The notes: generated from the letters alone by a model not told the origin. Counted from the stretch's first letter, positions 37,151 to 47,560 are shown. The stretch is 64,000 bases of DNA from Apilactobacillus sp. (GCF_025290035.1 NZ_JAMBKT010000001.1:12755-76754), one strand, 5' to 3'. Numbers and translations: made by a program.

Positions 37151-37837
37151 ATGAGCCGAATTTTAATAATTGAAGACGAAAAAAGCTTAGCTAGATTTGT
37201 AGAGTTAGAATTAAAGCATGAAGGTTATGATACCGAAGTAGCTTTAGACGGTCGTGAAGGGCTAGAAGAAGCTCTTAATAACGATTATGACGTTATTCTT
37301 TTAGACTTAATGTTACCTAAGTTAAATGGTATGGAAGTTGCTAGAAGACTTCGTGAAAAGAAGACTACTCCTATCATTATGATGACTGCTAGAGATTCAG
37401 TTATTGACCGTGTTTCTGGCTTTGATCACGGTGCTGACGACTACATTGTTAAGCCATTTGCTATTGAAGAATTATTAGCACGTGTTAGAGCTTTACTTCG
37501 TCGTATTGATATCGAAGGTGACGAAAGTGCTGAAGATCAAAAAGTTGTTTACTTTAAGGATATTACAGTAGAAAAAGAAAGTCGCATTGTTAAACGCGGC
37601 GACGACATCATTGATTTAACTAAACGTGAATACGAATTACTATTAACATTAATGGAAAACGTTAATGTTGTATTAGCTAGAGATGTTTTATTAACTAAGG
37701 TATGGGGTTACGATTCAAGTGCAGAAACAAACGTTGTTGATGTTTACGTTCGTTACCTAAGAAACAAAATTGATAGACCAGATCAAAAGAGCTATATCCA
37801 AACTGTTAGAGGAACCGGTTACGTGATGAGATCATGA
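37151..37837 (+). CDS. OmpR-family response regulator (ArlR/CovR-like)
   Basis: 228 residues. The receiver domain has the acidic pocket IIEDE, phospho-acceptor Asp52 in VILLDLMLP, the Thr in MMTARDS and Lys in YIVKPFAIEELL. A winged-helix DNA-binding domain covers about 130-228. The receiver text is close to CovR/CsrR and ArlR. Upstream 260 bases hold a terminator and a TGATAAAAT extended -10 near 37093. It overlaps its sensor kinase by four bases (ATGA). Confidence 0.93.
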   Translation: MSRILIIEDEKSLARFVELELKHEGYDTEVALDGREGLEEALNNDYDVILLDLMLPKLNGMEVARRLREKKTTPIIMMTARDSVIDRVSGFDHGADDYIVKPFAIEELLARVRALLRRIDIEGDESAEDQKVVYFKDITVEKESRIVKRGDDIIDLTKREYELLLTLMENVNVVLARDVLLTKVWGYDSSAETNVVDVYVRYLRNKIDRPDQKSYIQTVRGTGYVMRS

Positions 37838-39393
37838 TACCCCTCAATGATGATAAAGTATCAAAGACAGTAAGTAGTAATCGAAGATGGTTTTCTCTAA
37901 AGTGGAAATGGTCAATTGGTTCAGCAATTATAATTTTTGTTATCCTATCAATTTTTTCTTTTTTAATCTATAATCGATTTTCTGATGTTTTATTACATCA
38001 GGAAAACGCACGTACAGTTGAATCAGATGTAACAATCTCTAGTAGATTAAGTCATGTTAATCAACCTTTAGATTTTGAAAAAGTTAATGACGTCTTAAGT
38101 CCTAACAATAATTTAAAGGGTGCTACTCCTAATAACGGAATGGCAATGAACGTATATTCTGATTCTATTTACACTAATTTATTCAGTAAAGATATCGTTG
38201 TTAGTGTATACAATAATCAATCAGAACCAATCTTTTCATCAAAGAAGTCACCAAAAAAGATTTATAAATTTCAGCCTGTAGAATCAAGAAAATCTGTAAT
38301 CACCAGAAGTGATGGTAAAACTGTTTTAGTTTTAGATTCACCAATTTATTCATCTGATAAGATGCACGCTCTAATTGGGTATTTAAGAGTTGTTGATTCA
38401 ATGTCAGATTATAATTTGTATATCAATAAATTAGCTGGAATCTTATTTGTTATTCTTATAATTGGTATCTTCTTCTCAGCTGCATTGTCATACTTTTTAT
38501 CATCGTATATGCTTCGACCAATTCGTATTATTTCTAACACTATTCATAGTGTTAAGGAATCTCCAGAAACGGATAGTCGTGTGCCTAAGTTAACTCAAAA
38601 TGATGAGTTAACCGATTTAGGTGATCTATTCAATGATATGATTGACACTATGCAAAGATATATTGATCAACAACAACAATTCGTTGAAGATGTATCTCAT
38701 GAATTAAGAACCCCAGTTGCCGTAATTCAAGGCCATTTAGATATGCTTTCTAGATGGGGGAAAGATGATCCAGAAGTTTTGGATGAATCTATTAAGTCTT
38801 CTATTTATGAAATTAATAGAATGAAGAGCTTAGTTCAAGAAATGTTAGATTTATCAAGAGCTGAACAAGTCGAAATAAACTATGGTAATAAGACTACGGA
38901 TGTACAAGACGTTGTTCATCAACAATACAATGATTTTAAGATGATTCATCCAGATTATGAGTTTATCTTAGATGATGATATTGATGACGAAACAATTGTA
39001 CAAATCTATCGAAATCATTTAGAACAAATATTGATTATCCTATTGGATAACGCAGTTAAGTACTCTAAACAACGAAAAGAAATTCATATTTCTCTTTCTA
39101 GAAAGTATCGATACGTAGATATTGCCGTTCAAGATTTTGGTGAAGGATTAAGCCAAGAAAGTATCAATAAGATATTTAACCGTTTTTACCGTGTAGATAA
39201 GGCTAGAAGCCGTAATCAAGGTGGGAATGGACTTGGATTATCAATCGCTAAACGTCTAGTGGAAGCATATAATGGGCAAATTAATGTTGAAAGCTCTGCG
39301 GGCTATGGTTCAATATTTACCATTTCATTCCCAATATTATCAAAAGATAAAGTAGAACATTTGAAACAATTAGATGCTAAAAATACCAAATAA
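37834..39393 (+). CDS. Sensor histidine kinase (ArlS-like)
   Basis: 519 residues. Two membrane helices (about 28-48 and 205-228) enclose an extracellular sensor region of about 155 residues. A HAMP linker, the HisKA box FVEDVSHELRTPVAV with His289, the N box DNAVKYS, and G boxes DFGEGLS and GGNGLGLSIAKRLVE follow. It phosphorylates the regulator encoded just upstream. In Staphylococcus ArlRS controls adhesion and autolysis; the signal here is unknown. Confidence 0.93.
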   Translation: MIPLNDDKVSKTVSSNRRWFSLKWKWSIGSAIIIFVILSIFSFLIYNRFSDVLLHQENARTVESDVTISSRLSHVNQPLDFEKVNDVLSPNNNLKGATPNNGMAMNVYSDSIYTNLFSKDIVVSVYNNQSEPIFSSKKSPKKIYKFQPVESRKSVITRSDGKTVLVLDSPIYSSDKMHALIGYLRVVDSMSDYNLYINKLAGILFVILIIGIFFSAALSYFLSSYMLRPIRIISNTIHSVKESPETDSRVPKLTQNDELTDLGDLFNDMIDTMQRYIDQQQQFVEDVSHELRTPVAVIQGHLDMLSRWGKDDPEVLDESIKSSIYEINRMKSLVQEMLDLSRAEQVEINYGNKTTDVQDVVHQQYNDFKMIHPDYEFILDDDIDDETIVQIYRNHLEQILIILLDNAVKYSKQRKEIHISLSRKYRYVDIAVQDFGEGLSQESINKIFNRFYRVDKARSRNQGGNGLGLSIAKRLVEAYNGQINVESSAGYGSIFTISFPILSKDKVEHLKQLDAKNTK

Positions 39394-39427
39394 AAAAAAG
39401 AGCTGTCATTGACAGCTCTTTTTTTAT
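39392..39427. terminator. Bidirectional terminator between kinase gene and plsY
   Basis: A-run, AGAGCTGTC/GACAGCTCT stem with a three-base loop, then T-run. It serves both converging genes. Confidence 0.92.
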
Positions 39428-40035
39428 TATTTATTACGATGTTTATATACAAGCCCAAATGGAACTAAGTTTTCGTTTCCATTTTTAATTCTTGTAATGT
39501 TACTGCGGTGTCTTACAAAGATGAAGACAGTTAATATGATTCCGATTAAACCTAACCAGTAATCACCATCCATTAATATTAAGATGGTAATAAGTGGGAA
39601 TGAGATCATACTAGCAAGACTAACCATACTTGTTAAGTAAGTAAAAATAATTTCAAAAGCAAATGCACATAAGAATAAAATAGGGTGAATTGCTAATAGC
39701 ATCCCTGCACTTGTTGCAACAGCTTTACCACCTTTAAAATGAGCAAAAACTGAGAAAGTGTGGCCTAATACAGCGAACAGACCAAATATAATTGGTGATA
39801 CGTGTGAGATATTGAAGAAAGCTGGAAGTAATGTAGCGATTGTTCCTTTTAGAATATCTAGAATCATTACAACCGCTCCAGCAGTCTTTCCTAATTCTCT
39901 AAACGTATTGGTGGTTCCCATGTTTCCGGAACCCAATTTAGTGATATCTTTATGGAAAAATAATTTTCCAACCCAGATTCCACTAGGTAGTGACCCTAAT
40001 AAGTAAGCCACTATTAATAATAGTATAAGTTTCAA
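39427..40035 (-). CDS. plsY: Glycerol-3-phosphate acyltransferase PlsY
   Basis: Transfers acyl from acyl-phosphate to glycerol-3-phosphate, the first step of phospholipid synthesis, in the membrane. 202 residues with several helices. Conserved motifs are LGSLPSGIWVGK, GSGNMGTTNTFR and GHTFSVFAHFKGGKAVATSAG. The start is TTG at 40035, after GGGGGAGG; the frame runs six codons further but through that site. It is divergent from parE, as is common in Firmicutes. Confidence 0.95.
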   Translation of the reverse strand: MKLILLLIVAYLLGSLPSGIWVGKLFFHKDITKLGSGNMGTTNTFRELGKTAGAVVMILDILKGTIATLLPAFFNISHVSPIIFGLFAVLGHTFSVFAHFKGGKAVATSAGMLLAIHPILFLCAFAFEIIFTYLTSMVSLASMISFPLITILILMDGDYWLGLIGIILTVFIFVRHRSNITRIKNGNENLVPFGLVYKHRNK

Positions 40036-40182
40036 AAAACGTTCCTCCCCCAAAATAACTATCTATTAATTCTACCATTTTTACGAATTTAGACAACCTA
40101 GTATCGCAATTCCTAAACTAAAGCCCTTTTAAAACGTTTTTAAATAATGTAATATATTATATTGTATGAAAGGGAGTGCGTA

Positions 40183-42156
40183 ATGATGGCTAATAAGTCA
40201 GAAAACTATAATGATGACTCCATTCAAGTTCTTAAAGGATTGGAAGCAGTTAGAAAACGTCCTGGTATGTACATCGGTTCTACCGATAGTAAAGGATTAC
40301 ATCATTTGGTATACGAAATTGTGGATAATGCGGTCGATGAAGCATTAGCCGGATATGGTGACGAAATTAACGTTACTATACATAATGATAATAGTATTAC
40401 AGTGGTGGATCATGGACGTGGAATGCCTGTAGGAATGCATTCATCTGGTAAACCCACTCCAGAAGTAATCTTAACTGTATTACATGCTGGTGGTAAGTTT
40501 ACAGAAAATGGTGGATACAAGACCTCCGGTGGTTTGCACGGGGTAGGTTCCAGTGTTGTTAATGCACTTTCAAACAGTTTAAGTGTAACTATTGTTAGAG
40601 ATGGTTACAAATATGAAGAAGATTTCGAAAATGGTGGTCAACCAATTGGCACCCTTAAGAAAATCGGTAAAACAAAAGAACATAGTGGAACTACTGTCAC
40701 TTTCAAGCCTGATAGTAGTATTTTTACAACCACTATTTATAACTACGATATTTTAAGACAACGTTTAAGAGAATCAGCATTTTTATTAAACGGCATAAAA
40801 ATCACTTTAACTGATGAACGAGTGGGTCAAGAACGTAGCGAAGAGTTCCATTTTAAAGATGGAATTAAAGAGTTTGTTCAATACTTGAACGAAGATAAGC
40901 ATACTCTTGGTAACATCATGTATTTTGATGGATCAAAAGATGGTGTTGAAGTTGAAGTAGCTGCTCAATACAATGACGGTTATACAGAAAACACACTTTC
41001 ATTCGTTAATAACGTTAGAACTAAAGATGGTGGAACTCACGAATCAGGTTTTAGAAGTGCCTGGACCAAGTCTTTTAATGATTTTGCGCGTCGAGTAAAA
41101 CTATTAAAGGATAAAGAAAAGAACTTAGACGGAACTGATGTTAGAGAAGGTCTATCTGCGGTTATTTCAATTAAAGTGCCTGAGGAAATGCTTCAATTCG
41201 AAGGTCAAACCAAAGAAAAACTAGGAAGTCCTGAAGTTCGTTCTATTGTTGATAATATTGTTTCAGAACAATTAGGTTACTTCCTATTGGAAAACAATGA
41301 TTTTGCTCAAGAATTAGTTCATAAGTCATTAAGAGCACGTAAGGCGAGAGAAGCTGCGCGTAAAGCTCGTGATGAAAGTCGTAATGGTAAGAAGAAACAC
41401 AAGAAGGAAAGATTACTATCTGGTAAATTAACACCAGCGCAATCTAAAGATGTTTCTAAAAATGAACTATTCCTAGTCGAAGGGGATTCTGCGGGTGGTT
41501 CTGCTAAACAAGGACGTGACCGTAAGCATCAAGCAATTTTGCCTTTACGTGGTAAGGTTTTAAATACTGAAAGAGCAAAACTAGATGATATCTTAAAAAA
41601 TGAAGAAATTAGTACCATGATTTATACAATTGGTGCTGGTGTTGGTGCGGACTTCAATATTGAAGATGCCAACTATGATAAAGTCATCATCATGACCGAT
41701 GCCGATGATGATGGTGCCCATATTCAAATTCTGTTATTAACATTCTTCTACAAGTACATGCGTCCAATGGTTGAACAAGGTAGAGTGTACATTGCGCTTC
41801 CACCTTTATATAAGATTCAACAAAAGTCTGGTAAGAAGAACCAAGTTGATTATGCTTGGACTAACGACGAATTAACAGACAAGTTAAAAGCGTTTGGCCA
41901 ACATCCTGCTTTACAAAGATTTAAAGGTCTTGGCGAAATGAACGCCGATCAATTATGGGAAACTACTATGGACCCGGATAACAGAACTTTAATTCAAGTT
42001 CAAATTGATGATGCTGCACTTGCTGAAAAGCGTGTAACTACTCTTATGGGTGACAAAGTTGAACCAAGACGTGAATGGATTGAAGAAAACGTTAAATTCA
42101 CACTAGAAGAAGACGGCAGTATTTTAGATACAACTAAAGAAACAGAAATTGAATAG
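40183..42156 (+). CDS. parE: DNA topoisomerase IV subunit B
   Basis: ATPase subunit of topoisomerase IV, which decatenates chromosomes. About 658 residues. GHKL motifs are EIVDNAVDEAL, GRGMPVG and GLHGVGSSVVNALS. The TOPRIM domain has LFLVEGDSAGGSAKQGRD and TDADDDGAH. The text QAILPLRGKVLNTE with a following ILKNEEI is the ParE type, and parC follows 15 bases later. Start at 40183 (or the adjacent ATG) after AAAGGGAG. Confidence 0.95.
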   Translation: MMANKSENYNDDSIQVLKGLEAVRKRPGMYIGSTDSKGLHHLVYEIVDNAVDEALAGYGDEINVTIHNDNSITVVDHGRGMPVGMHSSGKPTPEVILTVLHAGGKFTENGGYKTSGGLHGVGSSVVNALSNSLSVTIVRDGYKYEEDFENGGQPIGTLKKIGKTKEHSGTTVTFKPDSSIFTTTIYNYDILRQRLRESAFLLNGIKITLTDERVGQERSEEFHFKDGIKEFVQYLNEDKHTLGNIMYFDGSKDGVEVEVAAQYNDGYTENTLSFVNNVRTKDGGTHESGFRSAWTKSFNDFARRVKLLKDKEKNLDGTDVREGLSAVISIKVPEEMLQFEGQTKEKLGSPEVRSIVDNIVSEQLGYFLLENNDFAQELVHKSLRARKAREAARKARDESRNGKKKHKKERLLSGKLTPAQSKDVSKNELFLVEGDSAGGSAKQGRDRKHQAILPLRGKVLNTERAKLDDILKNEEISTMIYTIGAGVGADFNIEDANYDKVIIMTDADDDGAHIQILLLTFFYKYMRPMVEQGRVYIALPPLYKIQQKSGKKNQVDYAWTNDELTDKLKAFGQHPALQRFKGLGEMNADQLWETTMDPDNRTLIQVQIDDAALAEKRVTTLMGDKVEPRREWIEENVKFTLEEDGSILDTTKETEIE

Positions 42157-42171
42157 ATAGGAGGAAACGAA

Positions 42172-44637
42172 GTGGCTAATCATTCAGTGATTGAAAAACT
42201 AACGCTTGAACAAATCATGAGTGAAAGATTTAGTAGATACTCTAAATCAATCATTCAAGAAAGAGCGTTACCAGATGTTCGTGACGGACTAAAGCCTGTC
42301 CAACGAAGAATTCTATATGCAATGAACAAGGATGGAAATACCTTTGACAAAGGTTTCAGAAAGTCAGCTAAGTCAGTTGGTAATGTTATGGGTAATTTCC
42401 ATCCCCATGGTGATAGTTCTATCTATGAAGCATTAGTAAGAATGAGTCAAGAATGGAAAATCAGAGAACCATTAATTGAAATGCACGGTAACAATGGTTC
42501 AATGGATGGAGATCCAGCTGCGGCGATGCGTTATACCGAAGCTAGATTGAGTAAAATTGCATCTGAAATGCTAAGAGACATTGATAAAGATACAGTTGAT
42601 TGGGTGCCAAACTTTGATGACACTGAAAATGAACCAACTGTACTTCCATCACGTTTCCCTAACTTATTAGTAAACGGTGCAACAGGTATTTCTTCAGGAT
42701 ATGCAACTGAAATTCCACCTCACAACCTAACAGAAGTATTAGATGCTTTAATGCACTTACAAAAACATCCTGATGCTTCATTAGAAGAATTAATGGAATT
42801 CATCAAGGGTCCTGACTTCCCAACTGGAGGAATCGTACAAGGCCTTGATGGTATTAAGAAGGCATATGAAACTGGTCGTGGAAAGATTATTATTCGTTCT
42901 AAGACTAGTGTTGAAGAACTACGTGGTAATAAAACTTTAATTAGAGTAAGTGAACTACCATATGAAGTTAATAAGCTTCAATTGGTAAAACAAATTGATG
43001 AAATCAGAATCAATAAGAAAATTGATGGAATCGCTGAAGTTAGAGATGAAAGTGACCGTAATGGTTTATCTATTGCTATCGAATTAAAACGAGATGTAGA
43101 TGCTACCGGAATCTTAAATTACCTATTTAAAAACACCGATTTACAAATTAACTATCACTTTAACGTGGTCGCAATCAACAAAATGCGTCCAGAAAGATTA
43201 TCTTTAAAGGAAATCTTGGACTCATATCTTGATTATCAAAGATTAGTGGTTTCTAAACGTACTCAATACGATTTAGATAAAGCAATGGCTAGACAACATA
43301 TTGTTGATGGTTTAATTAAAGCTTTATCTATCCTAGATGATGTAATTAAGACAATTAGAGCAAGTGATAATCGTAAAGATGCATGTAATAATTTGATTAC
43401 TAAATTCGATTTCTCTGAAAAACAAGCAGATGCAATCGTTAAGTTACAACTATACCGTTTAACTAATACAGATGTGGTTGAACTAGAAACTGAAAAAGCC
43501 AAATTAACTGCTGATATTTTAGAATTCAATAAGATCTTAAACGATGATAGTGAATTGAATCGTGTTCTTACTAATGAATTTAAGGCAATTAAAAAAGCAT
43601 ATGGTAATGATCGTTTAACTAAGATTGAAGCCGAAGTCGAAGAACTAAAAATCAGTAAGACAATTACTGTTCCAGAAGAAGACGTTGTTGTGATGGTTAG
43701 TCATGATGGCTATCTAAAACGTAGTAGTGTTCGTTCATACAAAGCTTCAGATGTTGATGATGATGGTCTAAAAGAAGATGACTATCCAATTTTCTTAGAA
43801 GAACTAACCACACTACAACATTTGTTTATGTTTACTAATAAAGGTAACTTAATTTACCGTCCAGTTCATGAAATCACTGATGCTAAGTGGAAGGAAACTG
43901 GTGAACATATTTCTCAAACAATTGGTTTAAGTGATGATGAAGCGATCATTAAGGTCATGTCATTTAAGACTCTTAAAGAAACTGGTAAGTTTGTTATTTC
44001 AACTAGTGACGGCTATATCAAACAAACCGAATTTGATAAATTAGCACCTGGACGTAACTATCGTTCTAGACCAGCTGTTTATGAAAAGCTAAAAGATGAT
44101 AGTGCCTATGTATTAAATGTGGAATATGTAGAAAAACAAGACGATAATCCATTAGTGTTTATTGCTTCAAATGTCGGATTAGCAACATGTTTTGAATTAG
44201 ATGAAGTATCTTATTCAGGTGCTCGTTCAACTGGTGTTAGATCAATGGATATTAGGGATGATGAATTTGTCGCTAATGTCGCATTGGTAAGAGAAGATGA
44301 TGTTGTGGGGATGATTACCCAACGTGGATTCTACAAGAATATGAAAGTTAGTGAAGTTCCATTAGCAAGTCGTGCACGTAGAGGGGTTCAAGTTCTAAAA
44401 CCACTTAAGAAGAATCCACATGAATTAGTGGACTTGGTTAAGCTTGAAGAATCTAACGACAGTTACAATCCAATTCAAGTGGTTACTGATAGACGTCGTA
44501 CCCATGACATTATGCCTTCGGAACATCCAATTAACGATAGACAATCAAATGGTTCTGCTTTATTAGATGTTGATGCTGAAGGACAACCATTAAATATGAT
44601 GGTATTACATCCTGAAGTAGTGGCTAATATTAAGTAA
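42172..44637 (+). CDS. parC: DNA topoisomerase IV subunit A
   Basis: DNA-cleaving subunit of topoisomerase IV. 821 residues starting at GTG after AGGAGG. The catalytic Tyr121 is in AAMRYTEARLS; the quinolone-resistance region HPHGDSSIYEALVRM reads wild-type-like with Ser at the usual resistance site. The C-terminal beta-pinwheel (about 500-800) wraps DNA. It has no GyrA box like that of gyrase, supporting ParC. Confidence 0.95.
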   Translation: MANHSVIEKLTLEQIMSERFSRYSKSIIQERALPDVRDGLKPVQRRILYAMNKDGNTFDKGFRKSAKSVGNVMGNFHPHGDSSIYEALVRMSQEWKIREPLIEMHGNNGSMDGDPAAAMRYTEARLSKIASEMLRDIDKDTVDWVPNFDDTENEPTVLPSRFPNLLVNGATGISSGYATEIPPHNLTEVLDALMHLQKHPDASLEELMEFIKGPDFPTGGIVQGLDGIKKAYETGRGKIIIRSKTSVEELRGNKTLIRVSELPYEVNKLQLVKQIDEIRINKKIDGIAEVRDESDRNGLSIAIELKRDVDATGILNYLFKNTDLQINYHFNVVAINKMRPERLSLKEILDSYLDYQRLVVSKRTQYDLDKAMARQHIVDGLIKALSILDDVIKTIRASDNRKDACNNLITKFDFSEKQADAIVKLQLYRLTNTDVVELETEKAKLTADILEFNKILNDDSELNRVLTNEFKAIKKAYGNDRLTKIEAEVEELKISKTITVPEEDVVVMVSHDGYLKRSSVRSYKASDVDDDGLKEDDYPIFLEELTTLQHLFMFTNKGNLIYRPVHEITDAKWKETGEHISQTIGLSDDEAIIKVMSFKTLKETGKFVISTSDGYIKQTEFDKLAPGRNYRSRPAVYEKLKDDSAYVLNVEYVEKQDDNPLVFIASNVGLATCFELDEVSYSGARSTGVRSMDIRDDEFVANVALVREDDVVGMITQRGFYKNMKVSEVPLASRARRGVQVLKPLKKNPHELVDLVKLEESNDSYNPIQVVTDRRRTHDIMPSEHPINDRQSNGSALLDVDAEGQPLNMMVLHPEVVANIK

Positions 44638-44665
44638 TATTATCTATAGAATAATTATTATCAAA

Positions 44666-44693
44666 ATCATAAAATTTATTGTTATTTTATGAT
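44666..44693 (+). repeat. Perfect 10-base inverted repeat between parC and the LysR gene
   Basis: ATCATAAAAT/ATTTTATGAT with an eight-base spacer, without a T-run, 68 bases before the lysR-type start. Candidate operator of the regulator downstream, or a weak terminator for parC. Confidence 0.5.
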
Positions 44694-44761
44694 GATTAGG
44701 TTATTATATTCTAATGAAGAATTTATTATATGATAATTTTATGGATAAATAGGGGTAAAAA

Positions 44762-45730
44762 ATGAAAAAAACTAAGCAAGAAAATATTTTCTCTTCAAAA
44801 ACACTTTCATACTTTTTGCAATTAGCAGAAACTATGAATTACACTCAAGCAGCACAAATTTTGGGAATTACTCAACCAGCTCTTACTCAACAAATTAAAA
44901 AGCTTGAAAAGACTGTTGGGGCACCATTATTTTATTCAATTGGTAAAAAATTAAAGTTATCATCAGCTGGTAACATTATGCTAAAGTCTACAAAAGATAT
45001 TTATGAAATTTTAAACCAAACTGCTGACGAAATTGAACAATCAAACAGCGCTTCAACTGGTGATATTAACATTGGTGTTTTATCATCAATTCAAGTTAAA
45101 GTATTTGAAAAGTTCATCGCTGAATTATACAAAAAGAATCCTGAATTGAAGATTAACTTAAGAATGTTAACCCGTAAGGAAATTTGGGAAAGCTTGGAAA
45201 ACAACCGTATTGATTTAGCAATTATGTACTTACCAGATTCATCAATTAAGAACTGGAAGCCATATGAAGCACAAAAGATTATGAGTGATGACTTAATGTA
45301 CATTCACCATAATGAAAAATTTGCTGGAAAAGATAAAATTAAATTTAAGGACACATTGGATAGACCATGGGTTACTTATCCAGAAGATTACTTCTTAGAT
45401 TCAATTCTAAAAACTGAATACAAGGATCAACTACTAGATAGTCCTAAGAGTGGTGCTTGTTTCTCAACTCCAGAACAAATCTTACGCTTTGCAGTTAACA
45501 CTGGATTAAATACTGCACTTCCAAGTTCATTTATGATTGACAAAGATGTTAAAAAATTGGAAGATAATAATACATGGGTTGCCCGTTTGAATCCAAACAT
45601 TAATTTTGATCTAGCATTCGTCTACAGAACAAATAAGAAAATGATTCCTCGTGTGGGTTCATTCCTAGAAGAATTTGATAAATTCTTAGATGAAAGAGAC
45701 TACCTAACAAGATTAAAGGACAACTACTAA
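44762..45730 (+). CDS. LysR family transcriptional regulator
   Basis: 322 residues. The winged helix-turn-helix is at about 12-72 (SYFLQLAETMNYTQAAQ, ITQPALTQQIKKLEK) and a periplasmic-binding-like effector domain at about 100-310. The effector is unknown. It lies 21 bases before ppaC, close enough for co-transcription. The inverted repeat at 44666-44693 may be its site. Confidence 0.9.
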   Translation: MKKTKQENIFSSKTLSYFLQLAETMNYTQAAQILGITQPALTQQIKKLEKTVGAPLFYSIGKKLKLSSAGNIMLKSTKDIYEILNQTADEIEQSNSASTGDINIGVLSSIQVKVFEKFIAELYKKNPELKINLRMLTRKEIWESLENNRIDLAIMYLPDSSIKNWKPYEAQKIMSDDLMYIHHNEKFAGKDKIKFKDTLDRPWVTYPEDYFLDSILKTEYKDQLLDSPKSGACFSTPEQILRFAVNTGLNTALPSSFMIDKDVKKLEDNNTWVARLNPNINFDLAFVYRTNKKMIPRVGSFLEEFDKFLDERDYLTRLKDNY

Positions 45731-45751
45731 AAAGATAAAGGAAGTTTTATC

Positions 45752-46678
45752 ATGGCTAAAGAATTAGTTTTCGGACACCAAAGTCCAGATACTGATGCAA
45801 TTTGTGCAGCTATCGAATATGCATATCTACAAAACAAATTAGGTTACGATGTTGAAGCAGTTGCTTTAGGTACACCTAATGAAGAAACTAAATTTGTTTT
45901 AGACTACTTTAAACAAGATACACCTCGTGTAATTAGTGAAGCTTCATCTGAAGTTGAATCTGTTATGCTAGTGGATCATAATGAACCTCAACAAAGTGTT
46001 TCAGATATTGATAAATTAACTGTAACTCATGTTGTTGATCATCACAGAATTGCAGATTTTAATACTGAAAAACCAGTATTTTATCGCGCAGAACCAGTTG
46101 GTTGTGTAAGTACTGTAATTTTTGAAATGTTTAACGAAAAAAATGTTGAAATTCCTGAAAAATTAGCAGGACTAATGCTATCAGCAATCATTTCTGATAC
46201 ATTATTACTAAAATCACCAACAACTACAGATGTTGACAAGAAAGCAGTTGAAGCATTAGCTAAGATTGCTAATGTTGACTACGAAGAATACGGTATCAAG
46301 ATGCTAAAAGCTGGTACTAACGTTGATGCTAGATCTGATAAAGACCTAATTGACGGTGATGCTAAGTCATTCACTATGGGTGGTAAAGCTGTTCGTATCG
46401 ACCAAATTAACACTGTTGATGTTAACGACGTCTTAAAACGTAAAGCTGATTTACTAAAAGCTATGGAAGAAGAAGCAAAAGCTGAAGGATATGATTTATT
46501 CTTAGTTATTGCTACTAATGTTTTAGACAGCAACTCAGAAGCCATTGTATATGGTGAACCTAAAGATGCTGTTGAAAAAGCATTTAACCAAACTATTTCT
46601 GACGACACAATTGCCTTACCAGGTGTTGTATCAAGAAAGAAACAAGTTGTTCCTCAATTAACTGATGTTTTAGATTAG
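45752..46678 (+). CDS. ppaC: Manganese-dependent inorganic pyrophosphatase
   Basis: Splits pyrophosphate, driving biosynthetic reactions in the cytosol. 308 residues of the DHH family II type. Metal ligands are in [17 protein letters not shown] and VVDHHRI; the C-terminal DHHA2 domain has the substrate motif [13 protein letters not shown] precedes the ATG. Confidence 0.96.
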   Translation: MAKELVFGHQSPDTDAICAAIEYAYLQNKLGYDVEAVALGTPNEETKFVLDYFKQDTPRVISEASSEVESVMLVDHNEPQQSVSDIDKLTVTHVVDHHRIADFNTEKPVFYRAEPVGCVSTVIFEMFNEKNVEIPEKLAGLMLSAIISDTLLLKSPTTTDVDKKAVEALAKIANVDYEEYGIKMLKAGTNVDARSDKDLIDGDAKSFTMGGKAVRIDQINTVDVNDVLKRKADLLKAMEEEAKAEGYDLFLVIATNVLDSNSEAIVYGEPKDAVEKAFNQTISDDTIALPGVVSRKKQVVPQLTDVLD

Positions 46679-46690
46679 TATTAGGACGGT

Positions 46691-46722
46691 AAAAAGCACA
46701 TCCTAGAGATGTGCTTTTTATT
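46691..46722 (+). terminator. Intrinsic terminator after ppaC
   Basis: AAAAAGCACATC/GATGTGCTTTTT with a five-base loop. Confidence 0.92.
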
Positions 46723-46734
46723 TATATAAAATAT

Positions 46735-46789
46735 CTGACAGCGTTGCATCCGGAATACGGCTGTCTCAAATAAAAACAATAGGAGATTT
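46735..46789 (+). promoter_or_regulatory. Structured 5' leader upstream of the pnuC-like gene, possible NAD+-type riboswitch
   Basis: GACAG/CTGTC (46737-46765 region) encloses a bulge and an inner CCG/CGG hairpin with loop GAATA, followed by an A-rich stretch and AGGAG. The compact hairpin plus A-rich linker plus ribosome site is the layout of small pseudoknot riboswitches. The class cannot be assigned by eye. Confidence 0.4.
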
Positions 46790-46794
46790 TCAAA

Positions 46795-47511
46795 ATGGTA
46801 AAAGTATTAAGAAATTTAGCAACTTCAAGAGTGATGGATTTATTAGGAATTGTAATTATATTTATTTGTGCATTTCTATCAGGATATCTATTTGAATCAC
46901 TTAATGATGTGACTCATTGGGGACACTGGGCAATTTTTGTTCCATTTGGTTTAATTAGTGCATTTGATGCTTGTATGTCTATTATGTCTACTAGATTAGT
47001 TGGTCGATTTAGTAATTGGGGTAATTGGATAGGAGTTCCTGAGATTATCTTGGGTTGTATTATTGATTACTTACTTGGTAATCATGGTGCAATTTTAACT
47101 TACCCAATTAGTTTTATTATCCAGATCTGGGCAATTAAGACATGGACTAATTCTGATAAATTTAAGAAATCAAACTTAATGAATACTGCTAAGGGAAAAA
47201 TACTTTTTGTCATTTTATCTCTATTATCATTGTTATTTAGTTTTGGTATCAATTACATTGGATACGGTCAACTAAATTCATCTGATTCTGTCCTATATGT
47301 ATTAACTAGTTTTGTATTTGGAATCTCATTAATCGCAAATATTATGAATGCCATGAAGATTTCAACACAATGGAAATTCTGGCTATTATACGACTTTATT
47401 CAATTAGCTAAGGCATTTAGTCAATTTAATTTTGCAAACGTTGGAAAATACATTTATTACATTCTAATGGCACTTGCTGGTAATGCATATTGGGGTAAGG
47501 ATGCCGAATAA
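46795..47511 (+). CDS. pnuC: PnuC-like nicotinamide (riboside) transporter
   Basis: 238 residues with seven to eight hydrophobic helices. The C-terminal region QWKFWLLYDFIQLAKAF, with an aromatic-rich start, and the N-terminal part with GHWAIFVPFG resemble PnuC family vitamin transporters, which carry nicotinamide riboside by facilitated diffusion. Gene context gives no other substrate. Relatives carry thiamine or riboflavin, so the substrate remains an inference. TAGGAG precedes the ATG. Confidence 0.75.
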   Translation: MVKVLRNLATSRVMDLLGIVIIFICAFLSGYLFESLNDVTHWGHWAIFVPFGLISAFDACMSIMSTRLVGRFSNWGNWIGVPEIILGCIIDYLLGNHGAILTYPISFIIQIWAIKTWTNSDKFKKSNLMNTAKGKILFVILSLLSLLFSFGINYIGYGQLNSSDSVLYVLTSFVFGISLIANIMNAMKISTQWKFWLLYDFIQLAKAFSQFNFANVGKYIYYILMALAGNAYWGKDAE

Positions 47512-47560
47512 TATATTGTGCTAATGAGTTGCAATATTTTCAATATTCGTTATCATTATA

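Noticed and set aside
40183..44637. GyrB-GyrA
   Set aside because: Neighbour plsY, the ParE-type TOPRIM text and absence of a GyrA box favour topoisomerase IV.
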